Shown: piece after piece, positions 8,461 to 16,280 of the stretch | How the letters are laid out: the number at the start of each line of letters is the position of its first letter | Numbering within the stretch: position 1 is the first letter of the stretch | Assembly (NCBI RefSeq): GCF_000271845.1 | Contig: NZ_JH719395.1 | Coordinates: 1,012,466-1,076,465 of the forward strand | Source: Rhizobium leguminosarum bv. trifolii WSM2297 | GTDB taxonomy: Bacteria > Pseudomonadota > Alphaproteobacteria > Rhizobiales > Rhizobiaceae | DNA: 64,000 bases | Direction of reading: 5' to 3' | Translations under genes and position numbers: made by a program | Notes under the pieces: model-generated | Told to the model about the DNA's origin: nothing | Databases searched by the model: none | The model's input: only the letters and a program-made list of their open reading frames with translations

Positions 8461-8484
8461 GCGCCCCGCCATCGGTCGGGGCGC
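8461..8484 (+). other. Intercistronic hairpin after binding-protein gene
   Basis: GCGCCCCG (8461-8468) and CGGGGCGC (8477-8484) form an 8-bp GC stem with an 8-nt loop, without a T-run. Such hairpins after solute-binding genes usually protect the upstream mRNA from 3' decay, giving more receptor than permease. That role is inferred from position. Confidence 0.55.
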
Positions 8485-8537
8485 AATCTGCCGTGGGATC
8501 AGAATTCACAGCCGCAGCACGCAGGCACGCACAGCCC

Positions 8538-9179
8538 ATGTCCATCAAACTTTTCGAACTTCTTCTGCAAGCCTCGATCTACACCGTGACGATCAGCGTG
8601 GTTTCGATTCTGATCGGCTTTGCGATCGCGATCGTTGTTTCCGCCATGCTCCTTTCGCGGCAACGGTTTTTCGTGTTGCCGGGGCAGATTTTCATCAGCT
8701 TCTTTCGCGGCGTGCCGCTCTTGGTGCAGCTGTTGCTGATCTATAACCTTCTGCCGGTGATCGGCATCAACGTGCCGAGTATCGTTGCGGCCATCGTGGG
8801 CCTTTCGCTGTGCACAGCTGCCTATCAGGCTGAAAATCTGCGCGGCGGTTTTGCCAGCGTTCCCTCGGGCCTTGTCGAGTCCGCCGAGATGGTCGGCCTC
8901 ACTCCCATCCAGATCTTCCGCCGGATCAAGGCGCCGATCGCTCTGCGCCTGACCTTTCCGGCGCTCATCAACGAAGCGATCCTTATTCTGAAGGCTTCTT
9001 CGCTGGTCTCCGTTGTCGGGATCGTCGAACTGACGCGCATGGCCCAGGATCTTGCCGGTAGCACCTTCCTGCCGCTCGAAATCTTCGCTTCCGCCGGTCT
9101 GATCTACCTCGCCATCAATTGGATCGTAGCGCTTGCCGGCGGTCTGATCGAACGCTCCCTGCCGGGAGTACCGCGATGA
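8538..9179 (+). CDS. Amino acid ABC transporter permease 1
   Basis: His/Glu/Gln/Arg/opine family inner-membrane permease of 213 residues, starting MSIKLFELLLQASIYTVT. Several hydrophobic helices and the EAA loop (SGLVESAEMVGLTPIQIFRRI) that contacts the ATPase are visible. The ATG at 8538 lies after the hairpin; an upstream in-frame start at 8493 is poorer because it adds a hydrophilic leader. Its stop overlaps the next permease start as ATGA. Confidence 0.9.
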   Translation: MSIKLFELLLQASIYTVTISVVSILIGFAIAIVVSAMLLSRQRFFVLPGQIFISFFRGVPLLVQLLLIYNLLPVIGINVPSIVAAIVGLSLCTAAYQAENLRGGFASVPSGLVESAEMVGLTPIQIFRRIKAPIALRLTFPALINEAILILKASSLVSVVGIVELTRMAQDLAGSTFLPLEIFASAGLIYLAINWIVALAGGLIERSLPGVPR

Positions 9180-9844
9180 CGTTCGATATCAATGTGATTT
9201 TCAGCCATTTGCCGGAGATCGCCAGGGGTGCCTTCGTGACAATCGTCATCTGGATCGTCACCGCTCTTGCCGCTGCCGTTCTGGGTTTCCTTGTCGCTGT
9301 CGCACGGCGTTTTGGCGGGGCGATCCTGGACAGGGCGTTCGGCATTGTCATCGCAGTGCTGCGCGGTACCCCCTTCCTCATTCAGATATTTCTCGTCTAC
9401 TATGGCGGCCCCTTCGTCGGATTGTCACTCGACCCGATCCCGGCAGGCGTCGTCGGCCTGTCCATCTACGGCGCGGCGTATTTCAGCGAGATATTCCGCT
9501 CGGGCTTTGCCGCCGTCCCGAAGGGGCATATCGAGGCGGGTCTATGCGTTGGCCTGACACACACGCAGATCGTCAGGCGCATATTGCTGCCTGAGATGAC
9601 CATGCTGGTGCTGCCGCCTTCGCTCAACATGACGATCATCCTCATGAAGGAGACGGCCGTGTTGTCGATCATCACCGTGCCGGAACTGACGGCGACACTG
9701 AGCGCTATCGGATCACAGCAATATGCTTTCGTCGAAGCGCTTTTTGTCCTCGCCCTCTTCTACTGGGCGCTGGTCGAAATCACCGGCTGGCTCGGTCGTC
9801 TCGCCGAAACAAAACTCACCAGATTCAGGTTTTTCAACATATGA
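9176..9844 (+). CDS. Amino acid ABC transporter permease 2
   Basis: Second permease of the heterodimer, 222 residues starting MTFDINVIFSHLPEIARG. The EAA loop is PKGHIEAGLCVGLTHTQIVR near residue 115. It begins inside the stop of permease 1 and ends inside the start of the ATPase gene, both as 4-bp ATGA overlaps, indicating tight translational coupling. Confidence 0.9.
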   Translation: MTFDINVIFSHLPEIARGAFVTIVIWIVTALAAAVLGFLVAVARRFGGAILDRAFGIVIAVLRGTPFLIQIFLVYYGGPFVGLSLDPIPAGVVGLSIYGAAYFSEIFRSGFAAVPKGHIEAGLCVGLTHTQIVRRILLPEMTMLVLPPSLNMTIILMKETAVLSIITVPELTATLSAIGSQQYAFVEALFVLALFYWALVEITGWLGRLAETKLTRFRFFNI

Positions 9845-10632
9845 GCGTTCCCGCGATCGCAGTCAAAAATCTAGTCAAGACGTTTGGCGATTCCACCGTG
9901 CTGAACGGTATCGATCTTGATATTGCCCAGGGACAGGTTTCCTGCGTGATCGGTCCATCGGGATCCGGCAAGAGCACGCTGCTGCGCTGCATGGCGTTTC
10001 TGGAAGAATCGACAAAGGGTACCATTGCCGTCAATGGCGAGGTGCTCGGCTTTGCGGAAAATGCAAAGGGCGCAAGGGAGCGACTGCCGGCCGCCACAAA
10101 TCGGCGGATCCGTGCGCAGATCGGGATGGTTTTTCAGCAGTTCAATCTCTGGCCGCACATGACGGCGCTCGGCAATGTCAGCGAAGCGCTGAAGACGGTT
10201 CACAAGATGAACCGCAAGGACGCAGAGGAGCGGGCAATGGCCCAGCTCACCAAGGTCGGTCTCGAGGGTCGGGCAAACCACTATCCGTCGCAGCTCTCGG
10301 GAGGACAGCAGCAGCGTGTTGCTATCGCGCGGGCCCTGGCTCTCAACCCGAAGATCATGCTCTTTGACGAACCAACCTCATCACTTGATCCCGAGTTGAC
10401 CGGCGAAGTACTGAACGTCATGCGCGATCTCGCCGCCGAAGGCATGACGATGGTCGTCGTGTCCCACGAGATCGGGTTTGCCGCAACGGTCGGCCAGCAG
10501 ATCATCTTTCTCGATCACGGCAAGGTGCTGTTCACCGGTCCACCGCAAGAGGTTTTCAAGCGACCGAGAAACCCCCGCCTCGAGCAGTTTCTTGATACCT
10601 ATATCGATCGCGGAGCCTCGATGTTGCTGTGA
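9841..10632 (+). CDS. Amino acid ABC transporter ATP-binding protein
   Basis: Nucleotide-binding subunit of 263 residues. Walker A GPSGSGKST is near residue 38, the signature LSGGQQQRVAIARAL near 151, Walker B IMLFDEPTSSLDPE near 171 and the H-loop VVVSHEIGF near 204. It resembles GlnQ/HisP. It powers the preceding permease pair and closes the operon that starts at 7613. A small dyad follows at 10700-10716 but has no T-run. Confidence 0.92.
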   Translation: MSVPAIAVKNLVKTFGDSTVLNGIDLDIAQGQVSCVIGPSGSGKSTLLRCMAFLEESTKGTIAVNGEVLGFAENAKGARERLPAATNRRIRAQIGMVFQQFNLWPHMTALGNVSEALKTVHKMNRKDAEERAMAQLTKVGLEGRANHYPSQLSGGQQQRVAIARALALNPKIMLFDEPTSSLDPELTGEVLNVMRDLAAEGMTMVVVSHEIGFAATVGQQIIFLDHGKVLFTGPPQEVFKRPRNPRLEQFLDTYIDRGASMLL

Positions 10633-10839
10633 TGCTCGTCCTTGCTCGATCCTTCTGAGCGTTTTGGTTCTGTACTTTTATGCATGTGGATAGGCCCGAT
10701 ACGGCTGCGCGCCGTACCATTCCGAAGCAAATCTGACGGCATGGTTGCGCACCCACAGGTCTTTGCTAACGCAACGCCTTCAGCATTCCCTAAATCCTTG
10801 CGAGTAAAAGACGACTATCCAGTTCTGGGGAAACGGCTG

Positions 10840-11145
10840 ATGAGCATATCGGGTATTGCGGGCACGGCCCTTTCGGGAATGCGGGCACAGACCACACGGA
10901 TCGGCGCGATCGCCGGCAACGTCGCAAACAGCAGCACGCCTGGTTACAACAGGCTGAACACCAGCCTCAGCTCCGTGGCATCAGGCGGCGTCGAGGCAAT
11001 CGTCAGCCCGACAGCGTCGGAAGTCGATCCGGCCACCGAACTCACCGACCTGATCGAAGCCGAGCAGAGCTACAAGGCGAACGCCGTGGTCTTCGAGACC
11101 GGCGCCGACATGTGGGAAATGCTGATGAGCATCAAGCGCGACTGA
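10840..11145 (+). CDS. Short FlgC-like flagellar basal-body rod protein (orphan)
   Basis: 101-residue protein with both ends of a flagellar rod/hook protein. The N-terminal flg_bb_rod-like part runs SISGIAGTALSGMRAQTTRI, then IAGNVANSSTPGYNR. The C-terminal part, DLIEAEQSYKANAVVFETG, matches the FlgC/FlgG C-terminal helix. Typical FlgC has about 135-140 residues, so the central domain is missing. No other flagellar gene lies nearby. GGGG lies upstream of ATG 10840. It may be an accessory rod component, a relic, or a protein with a separate role. Confidence 0.75.
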   Translation: MSISGIAGTALSGMRAQTTRIGAIAGNVANSSTPGYNRLNTSLSSVASGGVEAIVSPTASEVDPATELTDLIEAEQSYKANAVVFETGADMWEMLMSIKRD

Positions 11146-11248
11146 CACAGTGCCGGAACGGTCAACTGCGCTTGCTCTTTATAGCCTTGTTATAACCCCG
11201 TCTCAAATCGGCCTATGCCGATCCGGGCCATTGACGCGGATCGATCCT

Positions 11249-11875
11249 ATGCCGGAATCTCAGGATTTCCTGTCCATCTCAGAAAGAGCCGAACTTGATG
11301 CGGCACCGTTGGTGCTGCTGCATGGCAGCGGCATGCATGAGCGCAATCTCATTCCACTTGCCGACAGGGTCGCGCCGGATCGTCCTTTTCTGACGCTCAG
11401 AGGCGCGCTCGAATGGGAGGAAGGCTTTGCTTTCTTTCGCCGAAACCCCGACCGGACGCTTGATTATGCCGACCTCTTCGACGAGACCCATCACCTCGGC
11501 GATTTTCTGGTGAAGGCCTTGGAAACCGGGTTGTTGAAACGGCCGCCCGTGCTGCTCGGCTTTTCGAACGGCGCGATCATCGCTGCCTCAGTTCTGCTGC
11601 ATCGCCCGGAAACCGTAGCCGGGGCCATCCTGCTCAGGCCGCTGTCACCCGCGCCAGCCGCCGATTTTCCCGATCTCAGGAACCATCGCGTCCTTATTCT
11701 GGCAGGCGAACGCGACGAGCGGCGTGCGCCTGAAGATGTTGTCTTGGTCAGGGATCAGATCGAAAGAAGCGGTGCCGGCGTCACGACGAGACTGTTCTCG
11801 ACGGGCCATGATCTCGATGAGAACGAGCCGGATTTCATCCGCGATTGGCTGGCGAAGAATTTCCCACCAGCCTGA
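11249..11875 (+). CDS. Alpha/beta hydrolase, phospholipase/carboxylesterase family
   Basis: Cytoplasmic serine hydrolase of 208 residues from ATG 11249. The LLHGSG oxyanion strand is near residue 20, the nucleophile elbow GFSNGAIIA near residue 107, and Asp and His candidates lie in AGERDERRAPED and STGHDLD near the C-terminus. The family includes YpfH/carboxylesterase 2-like enzymes and dienelactone-type hydrolases. Substrate unknown. It is convergent with sufA, 7 bp apart, and not part of the suf operon. Confidence 0.8.
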   Translation: MPESQDFLSISERAELDAAPLVLLHGSGMHERNLIPLADRVAPDRPFLTLRGALEWEEGFAFFRRNPDRTLDYADLFDETHHLGDFLVKALETGLLKRPPVLLGFSNGAIIAASVLLHRPETVAGAILLRPLSPAPAADFPDLRNHRVLILAGERDERRAPEDVVLVRDQIERSGAGVTTRLFSTGHDLDENEPDFIRDWLAKNFPPA

Positions 11876-11882
11876 ACGGCTG

Positions 11883-12275
11883 TCAAGAATGCGCCGGCTC
11901 GTTTTGGCGCTGCGCGGCAAGGGCGGCGAGGTCGGCGGGTTTCAATTCGACGGATTCGCCGCAGCCGCAGGCCGATGTCTGGTTCGGGTTGGTGAAGGTG
12001 AAACCGGAGCGCAGCGTCGTTTGCTCGAAGCCCATTTCGGTGCCGAGAAGATAGAGCACGGCTGACGGCTCGATCCAGACCTTGGCGCCGTCGCGTTCGA
12101 TCAGATCGTCCTTGGCATTGGGTTCGGTCACCAGGTCGATGGTATATTCCATCCCGGCACAGCCGCCCTTCTTGATGCCGACGCGAACACCCTTGGCCTC
12201 CGGCCCGGAGTTTTCGACAATCGCCTTGATGCGGGCCGCAGCCCCGTCCGTCATGCTCATAATTGCAAAGCCCAT
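11883..12275 (-). CDS. sufA: SufA iron-sulfur cluster carrier/assembly protein
   Basis: A-type carrier of 130 residues (HesB/IscA family). The three conserved cysteines are present: C39 in KKGGCAG and C103/C105 in SACGCGES. It receives Fe-S clusters from SufBCD and passes them to apo-proteins. The ATG at 12275 is chosen because AAGGAG lies 9 nt upstream; the ATG at 12284 touches that sequence directly. It is the last gene of the suf operon. Confidence 0.92.
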   Translation of the reverse strand: MGFAIMSMTDGAAARIKAIVENSGPEAKGVRVGIKKGGCAGMEYTIDLVTEPNAKDDLIERDGAKVWIEPSAVLYLLGTEMGFEQTTLRSGFTFTNPNQTSACGCGESVELKPADLAALAAQRQNEPAHS

Positions 12276-12388
12276 CGGCTTCATCTCCTTCCACAACCGG
12301 GGTCAAGATCCGGTGCTTCGTGAATCAAATGTAGTCGCCCGAGGTAAACGGATCAATAGCACGGTACTGCGCCAGCACCATCGGCGGC

Positions 12389-12769
12389 TCAGTACCAGCC
12401 GACGGCGACCTGGGCCTCTTCCGACATGCGGTCCGGCGTCCACGGCGGATCGAAGGTCATTGCGACCTCTACGCCCGACACGCCTTCGACGGCGCCCACG
12501 GCATTTTCGACCCAGCCCGGCATCTCGCCGGCAACCGGGCAGCCGGGCGCGGTCAAGGTCATCATGATCTTCACCATCCGGTCGTCCTCGATGTCGATCT
12601 TGTAGATCAGCCCGAGTTCGAAGATGTCGGCCGGAATTTCCGGATCGTAGACGGTCTTCAACGCGCTGATGACGTCGTCGCTGAGCCGCGCCAGTTCATC
12701 CGCCGGAATGCTGGAATGCACGATGCCTTCGCGCACGTCGATCTTCTGTTCGCTTTCGTCCAGGCTCAT
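12389..12769 (-). CDS. sufT: SufT/SufX, DUF59 (MIP18-like) Fe-S assembly protein
   Basis: 126-residue MIP18/DUF59 protein. Family-typical YDPEIPADIFELGLIY is near residues 40-57 and TAPGCPVAGEMPG with the conserved Cys near 80. In rhizobial literature this operon member has also been called sufX. It helps Fe-S maturation. The ATG at 12769 has GGAG 8 nt upstream. It starts 12 bp after sufS. Confidence 0.9.
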   Translation of the reverse strand: MSLDESEQKIDVREGIVHSSIPADELARLSDDVISALKTVYDPEIPADIFELGLIYKIDIEDDRMVKIMMTLTAPGCPVAGEMPGWVENAVGAVEGVSGVEVAMTFDPPWTPDRMSEEAQVAVGWY

Positions 12770-12781
12770 CACGGACACTCC

Positions 12782-14023
12782 TCAAGCAAAGAACTTGTGC
12801 GCATATTCAAGCGCATCGGCCAGGGCATCGACCTCGGCGCGGGTATTATACATGCCGAAGGATGCACGGCATGTGGAGGTGACGCCGAAACGTTTCAAGA
12901 GCGGCATGGCACAATGCGTGCCCGCCCGCACCGCAATGCCCTGCCGGTCGATCACCATAGAGACGTCATGGGCATGGATGCCGGCAAGCTCGAAGGAAAA
13001 GATGCTGCCCTTGTCGGGCGCCGTCCCGAACACTCGCAGCGAATTGACCGACTTCAGCCGCTCGACCGCGTAAGCGGCAAGATCGGCCTCATGGCGGGCG
13101 ATCGCCTCACGGCCGACCTTCTCCATATAGTCGAGCGCGTAACCGAGCCCGATCGCCTGCACGATCGGCGGCGTGCCGGCCTCGAAGCGATGCGGCGGAT
13201 CATTATAGGTAACAGCGTCCTCGGCGACTTCGAAGATCATCTCTCCGCCGCCCTGGAAGGGGCGCATTTGGGAAAGCCGGTCCTTCTTGCCGTAGAGTAC
13301 GCCGATGCCCGACGGGCCGTAGAGCTTGTGGCCGGTCATCACATACCAGTCGCAATCGATATCCTGCACATCGACGGGCAGGTGCACAGCGCCCTGGCTA
13401 CCGTCGATCAGCACCGGAATGCCGCGCTCATGCGCGATGCGGCAGACTTCCTTGACCGGAACGATCGTACCGAGTGCATTCGACATATGGGTGATGGCGA
13501 CGAGCTTGGTGCGCTCCGTCAAGCTCTTCTCGAAATCCTCGATGTGGAAGGCGCCCTCGTCGTCGACGGGCACCCAGACCAGCTTGGCGCCCTGCCGCTC
13601 GCGAATGAAATGCCAGGGCACGATGTTGGAATGGTGCTCCATGATCGTCAGGACGATCTCGTCGCCCTCGCCGATTTTGGGCATGCCCCAGCCATAGGCG
13701 ACGGTGTTGATCGCCTCAGTCGAATTCTTGGTAAAGACGATGTCATTGACATCAGGCGCATTGAGGAAGCGGCGGACCTTCTCGCGCGATGCCTCATAGG
13801 CATCCGTCGCCGCATTGGAGAGATAGTGCAGGCCGCGATGCACATTGGCATATTCATGGGCGTAGGCGTGCGAGATGGCGTCGATCACCACCTGCGGCTT
13901 CTGCGCCGAAGCGCCGTTGTCGAGATAGACCAGCGGCTTGCCGTGCACCTTCTCCGCCAGGATCGGGAAATCCCGGCGGATGGCTTCGACATCGTATGGC
14001 GTGGCCGGCACGATCTTGTCCAT
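12782..14023 (-). CDS. sufS: Cysteine desulfurase SufS
   Basis: Group II cysteine desulfurase of 413 residues. The PLP lysine is in MTGHKLYGPSG near residue 228 and the catalytic Cys in RAGTHCAMPLL near 370. It mobilises sulfur from cysteine for the SufBCD scaffold. No SufE or SufU partner gene is in the operon, so the sulfur acceptor must be encoded elsewhere. It begins 12 bp after sufD. Confidence 0.93.
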   Translation of the reverse strand: MDKIVPATPYDVEAIRRDFPILAEKVHGKPLVYLDNGASAQKPQVVIDAISHAYAHEYANVHRGLHYLSNAATDAYEASREKVRRFLNAPDVNDIVFTKNSTEAINTVAYGWGMPKIGEGDEIVLTIMEHHSNIVPWHFIRERQGAKLVWVPVDDEGAFHIEDFEKSLTERTKLVAITHMSNALGTIVPVKEVCRIAHERGIPVLIDGSQGAVHLPVDVQDIDCDWYVMTGHKLYGPSGIGVLYGKKDRLSQMRPFQGGGEMIFEVAEDAVTYNDPPHRFEAGTPPIVQAIGLGYALDYMEKVGREAIARHEADLAAYAVERLKSVNSLRVFGTAPDKGSIFSFELAGIHAHDVSMVIDRQGIAVRAGTHCAMPLLKRFGVTSTCRASFGMYNTRAEVDALADALEYAHKFFA

Positions 14024-14035
14024 TGATATATCCGA

Positions 14036-15310
14036 TCAGGCGTGCTTTTCGAGCCAGGCCGAGATCACGCCTTCCAGCGCCTCGACGAGGGCCTCGTCTT
14101 CCAGTTCCTCGACGATCTCGGCGACGAAGGCGTTGACCAGCATCGCCCGTGCCTTGTTCTCCGGAATGCCGCGCGCCATCATGTAATAGAGATGATTGGC
14201 GTCGATATCGGTCACCGTGGCGCCATGGCCGCACTGGACGTCGTCGGCGAAGATCTCGAGCTCGGGCTTGACCGAGAATTCAGCATCGTCGGACATCAGA
14301 AGTGTATTGCAGGCCATTTTGGCATCGGTCTTCTGCGCATCGGGCGCCACCCGGATCATGCCCTGGAAGACGCCCTTGGCGCGGTCGAACACGACGTTGC
14401 GGATCACCTCGGTCGAGCCGGTATGCGGCACGTCGTGGCCGAGCACCATCGTCACGTCGGTATGGCTGTCGCCGCCGAGCAGGTTGATGCCGCGCAGGGT
14501 CAGATCAGCGCCCTCGCCCGTCACCTTGATATGCAGCTCCTGGCGCACCAGTCTGCCGCCGGCGTTGATGACGAAAAGCCGGAGCTTCGCATTGGCGCCG
14601 AGATCGATGCGGATCTGGCCGAGATGCGTATCGTCGCCACCCTGCTGCTGTAGGATGATCCAGGTCAGCTCGGCGCCTTCGCCGACGGTGATGTCACTGA
14701 CGTGGGACACCAGCGCCGCATCGCCGGTCACCGCAAGGTGACGTTCGATGACGGTCGCCTTGACGCCGGCGCCGAAGGCAACGGGAAGGCGCGTATGGGC
14801 CTGCCCGCCGGCATGGACGAACTGGATCTCAAGCGGACCGTCAAGCTCGGTATCGGCAGGCACGTCGACGACATAACCGTCGCGCACGAAGCTGCCATTG
14901 ATGCGGCCGACCGCGTCGTCGCTGCCGAGCGCATCGAGCCCCTCCGCAGCGGAGCCGTCGAGCAGGCGTTCGGAATAGGCCGAAACGCCGAGATCGCCGG
15001 CTGCTGCCTTCTGGTTGGAATGGCCCTGGATGACCGCCAGCACCTCGGAATCGGCAACGAGCGGCTCCAAAGCCTCAGAGCCGGCGTCACCCGCCTGCGG
15101 CGGGACAGTGCGCAGAAGATTCTTGAGGTCGGTATAGTGCCAGGCTTCGATGCGGCGCGTCGGCAGGCCGGCCTGCTTCAGGTCGTCGAGAAGCCGGTCG
15201 CGCAGTGCCGTCACCGCGCCATTGCCCGGCAGGTCGCCGATCTGCTGGTTGAAGGCCTCGATCAGCGCCGCTTCGGCCGCGGTCAGGCGGCTCGTCGTCT
15301 GCATGTTCAT
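14036..15310 (-). CDS. sufD: SufD, Fe-S assembly scaffold subunit
   Basis: 424-residue SufBD-fold beta-helix protein. The C-terminal core holds DDVQCGHGATV and YMMARGIPENKARAMLVNAF, the SufD hallmarks. It forms the SufB1C2D1 scaffold. ATG 15310 follows AAGGA at 8 nt; the frame extends to 15385 across the sufC tail without support. The gene is 25 bp downstream of sufC. Confidence 0.92.
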   Translation of the reverse strand: MNMQTTSRLTAAEAALIEAFNQQIGDLPGNGAVTALRDRLLDDLKQAGLPTRRIEAWHYTDLKNLLRTVPPQAGDAGSEALEPLVADSEVLAVIQGHSNQKAAAGDLGVSAYSERLLDGSAAEGLDALGSDDAVGRINGSFVRDGYVVDVPADTELDGPLEIQFVHAGGQAHTRLPVAFGAGVKATVIERHLAVTGDAALVSHVSDITVGEGAELTWIILQQQGGDDTHLGQIRIDLGANAKLRLFVINAGGRLVRQELHIKVTGEGADLTLRGINLLGGDSHTDVTMVLGHDVPHTGSTEVIRNVVFDRAKGVFQGMIRVAPDAQKTDAKMACNTLLMSDDAEFSVKPELEIFADDVQCGHGATVTDIDANHLYYMMARGIPENKARAMLVNAFVAEIVEELEDEALVEALEGVISAWLEKHA

Positions 15311-15335
15311 GGACGTCGTCCTTTCCGCCCGAAAC

Positions 15336-16091
15336 TCAGGCTGCCGCGCCGATGATGTCGGCATAGCCGTTGGCTTCCAGCTCATGCGCCAGCGTCTTGT
15401 CGCCCGACTTGATCACCTGACCCTTGTAGAGCACGTGAACCGTATCCGGCACGATATAGTCGAGCAGGCGCTGGTAATGGGTGATGACGACGACGGCGCG
15501 ATCCGGCGAACGCAGCGCGTTGACGCCGTCGGCGACGATCTTCAGCGCGTCGATGTCGAGGCCGGAATCGGTTTCGTCGAGCACGCAGAGCTTCGGCTCC
15601 AGCAGCGCCATCTGCAGGATCTCGGCGCGCTTCTTCTCGCCGCCGGAGAAGCCGACATTGAGCGGCCGCTTCAGCATCTCGGTATTGATCTGCAGCTTGC
15701 CCGCGGCATCCTTGACCCGGCGCATGAAATCCGGCGTCGTCAGTTCGTCTTCGCCGCGCGCCTTGCGCTGCTCGTTCATCGCCACCTTCAGGAACTGCAT
15801 GGTGGCAACACCCGGGATTTCGACCGGATACTGGAAGGCAAGAAAGACGCCCTTGGCGGCGCGTTCGGCCGGATCGAGCTCGAGAATGCTCTCGCCGTTG
15901 TAAAGAATGTCGCCCTCGGTGACTTCGTAATCGCTGCGGCCCGACAGCACATAGGAGAGCGTCGACTTGCCGGAGCCGTTCGGCCCCATGATGGCGGCGA
16001 CTTCGCCGGCCTTCACCGTCAGGTTCAGACCACGGATGATCTCGGTGCCGTCTTCGGCGATACGAGCATGAAGGTTCTTGATTTCAAGCAT
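15336..16091 (-). CDS. sufC: SufC, Fe-S assembly ATPase
   Basis: ABC-type ATPase of 251 residues without membrane partner. Walker A GPNGSGKST is near residue 36, the signature NVGFSGGEKKR near 145, and Walker B has the SufC-typical LCVLDETDSGLD. ATG 16091 follows AGGA. It energises SufB/SufD rearrangement during cluster assembly. A 190-bp gap with a palindromic element separates it from sufB, unusual within this otherwise tight operon. Confidence 0.93.
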   Translation of the reverse strand: MLEIKNLHARIAEDGTEIIRGLNLTVKAGEVAAIMGPNGSGKSTLSYVLSGRSDYEVTEGDILYNGESILELDPAERAAKGVFLAFQYPVEIPGVATMQFLKVAMNEQRKARGEDELTTPDFMRRVKDAAGKLQINTEMLKRPLNVGFSGGEKKRAEILQMALLEPKLCVLDETDSGLDIDALKIVADGVNALRSPDRAVVVITHYQRLLDYIVPDTVHVLYKGQVIKSGDKTLAHELEANGYADIIGAAA

Positions 16092-16157
16092 CTTGTTTTT
16101 CCTATTCATAAAGCGGCTTAAAGGGCCGCCCAATTGACCGTTCGCACCGGTCTCGAT

Positions 16158-16270
16158 CCGTCATCCTCGGGCTTGTCCCGAGGATCTAAGCCTTCAAATG
16201 TAACCGCCCTATCGTCGATGCGACTTTCCGCATACGTGCGCAGATCCTCGGGACAACCCGAGGATGACGG
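16158..16270. repeat. Nested palindromic repeat element between sufB and sufC
   Basis: Two copies of a motif based on CATCCTCGGG...CCCGAGGAT lie at 16158-16187 and 16242-16270. Each copy is itself a hairpin (CCTCGGG/CCCGAGG) and the two are inverted relative to each other, differing by one base in the loop. The 113-bp unit resembles the small dispersed palindromic elements common in Rhizobiales. In the suf mRNA it would fold into strong stems between sufB and sufC. Confidence 0.75.
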
Positions 16271-16280
16271 GCCTCGCATT

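Noticed and set aside
12716..14026. 436-codon plus-strand frame opposite sufS
   Set aside because: Antisense shadow of a conserved enzyme with no domain features.
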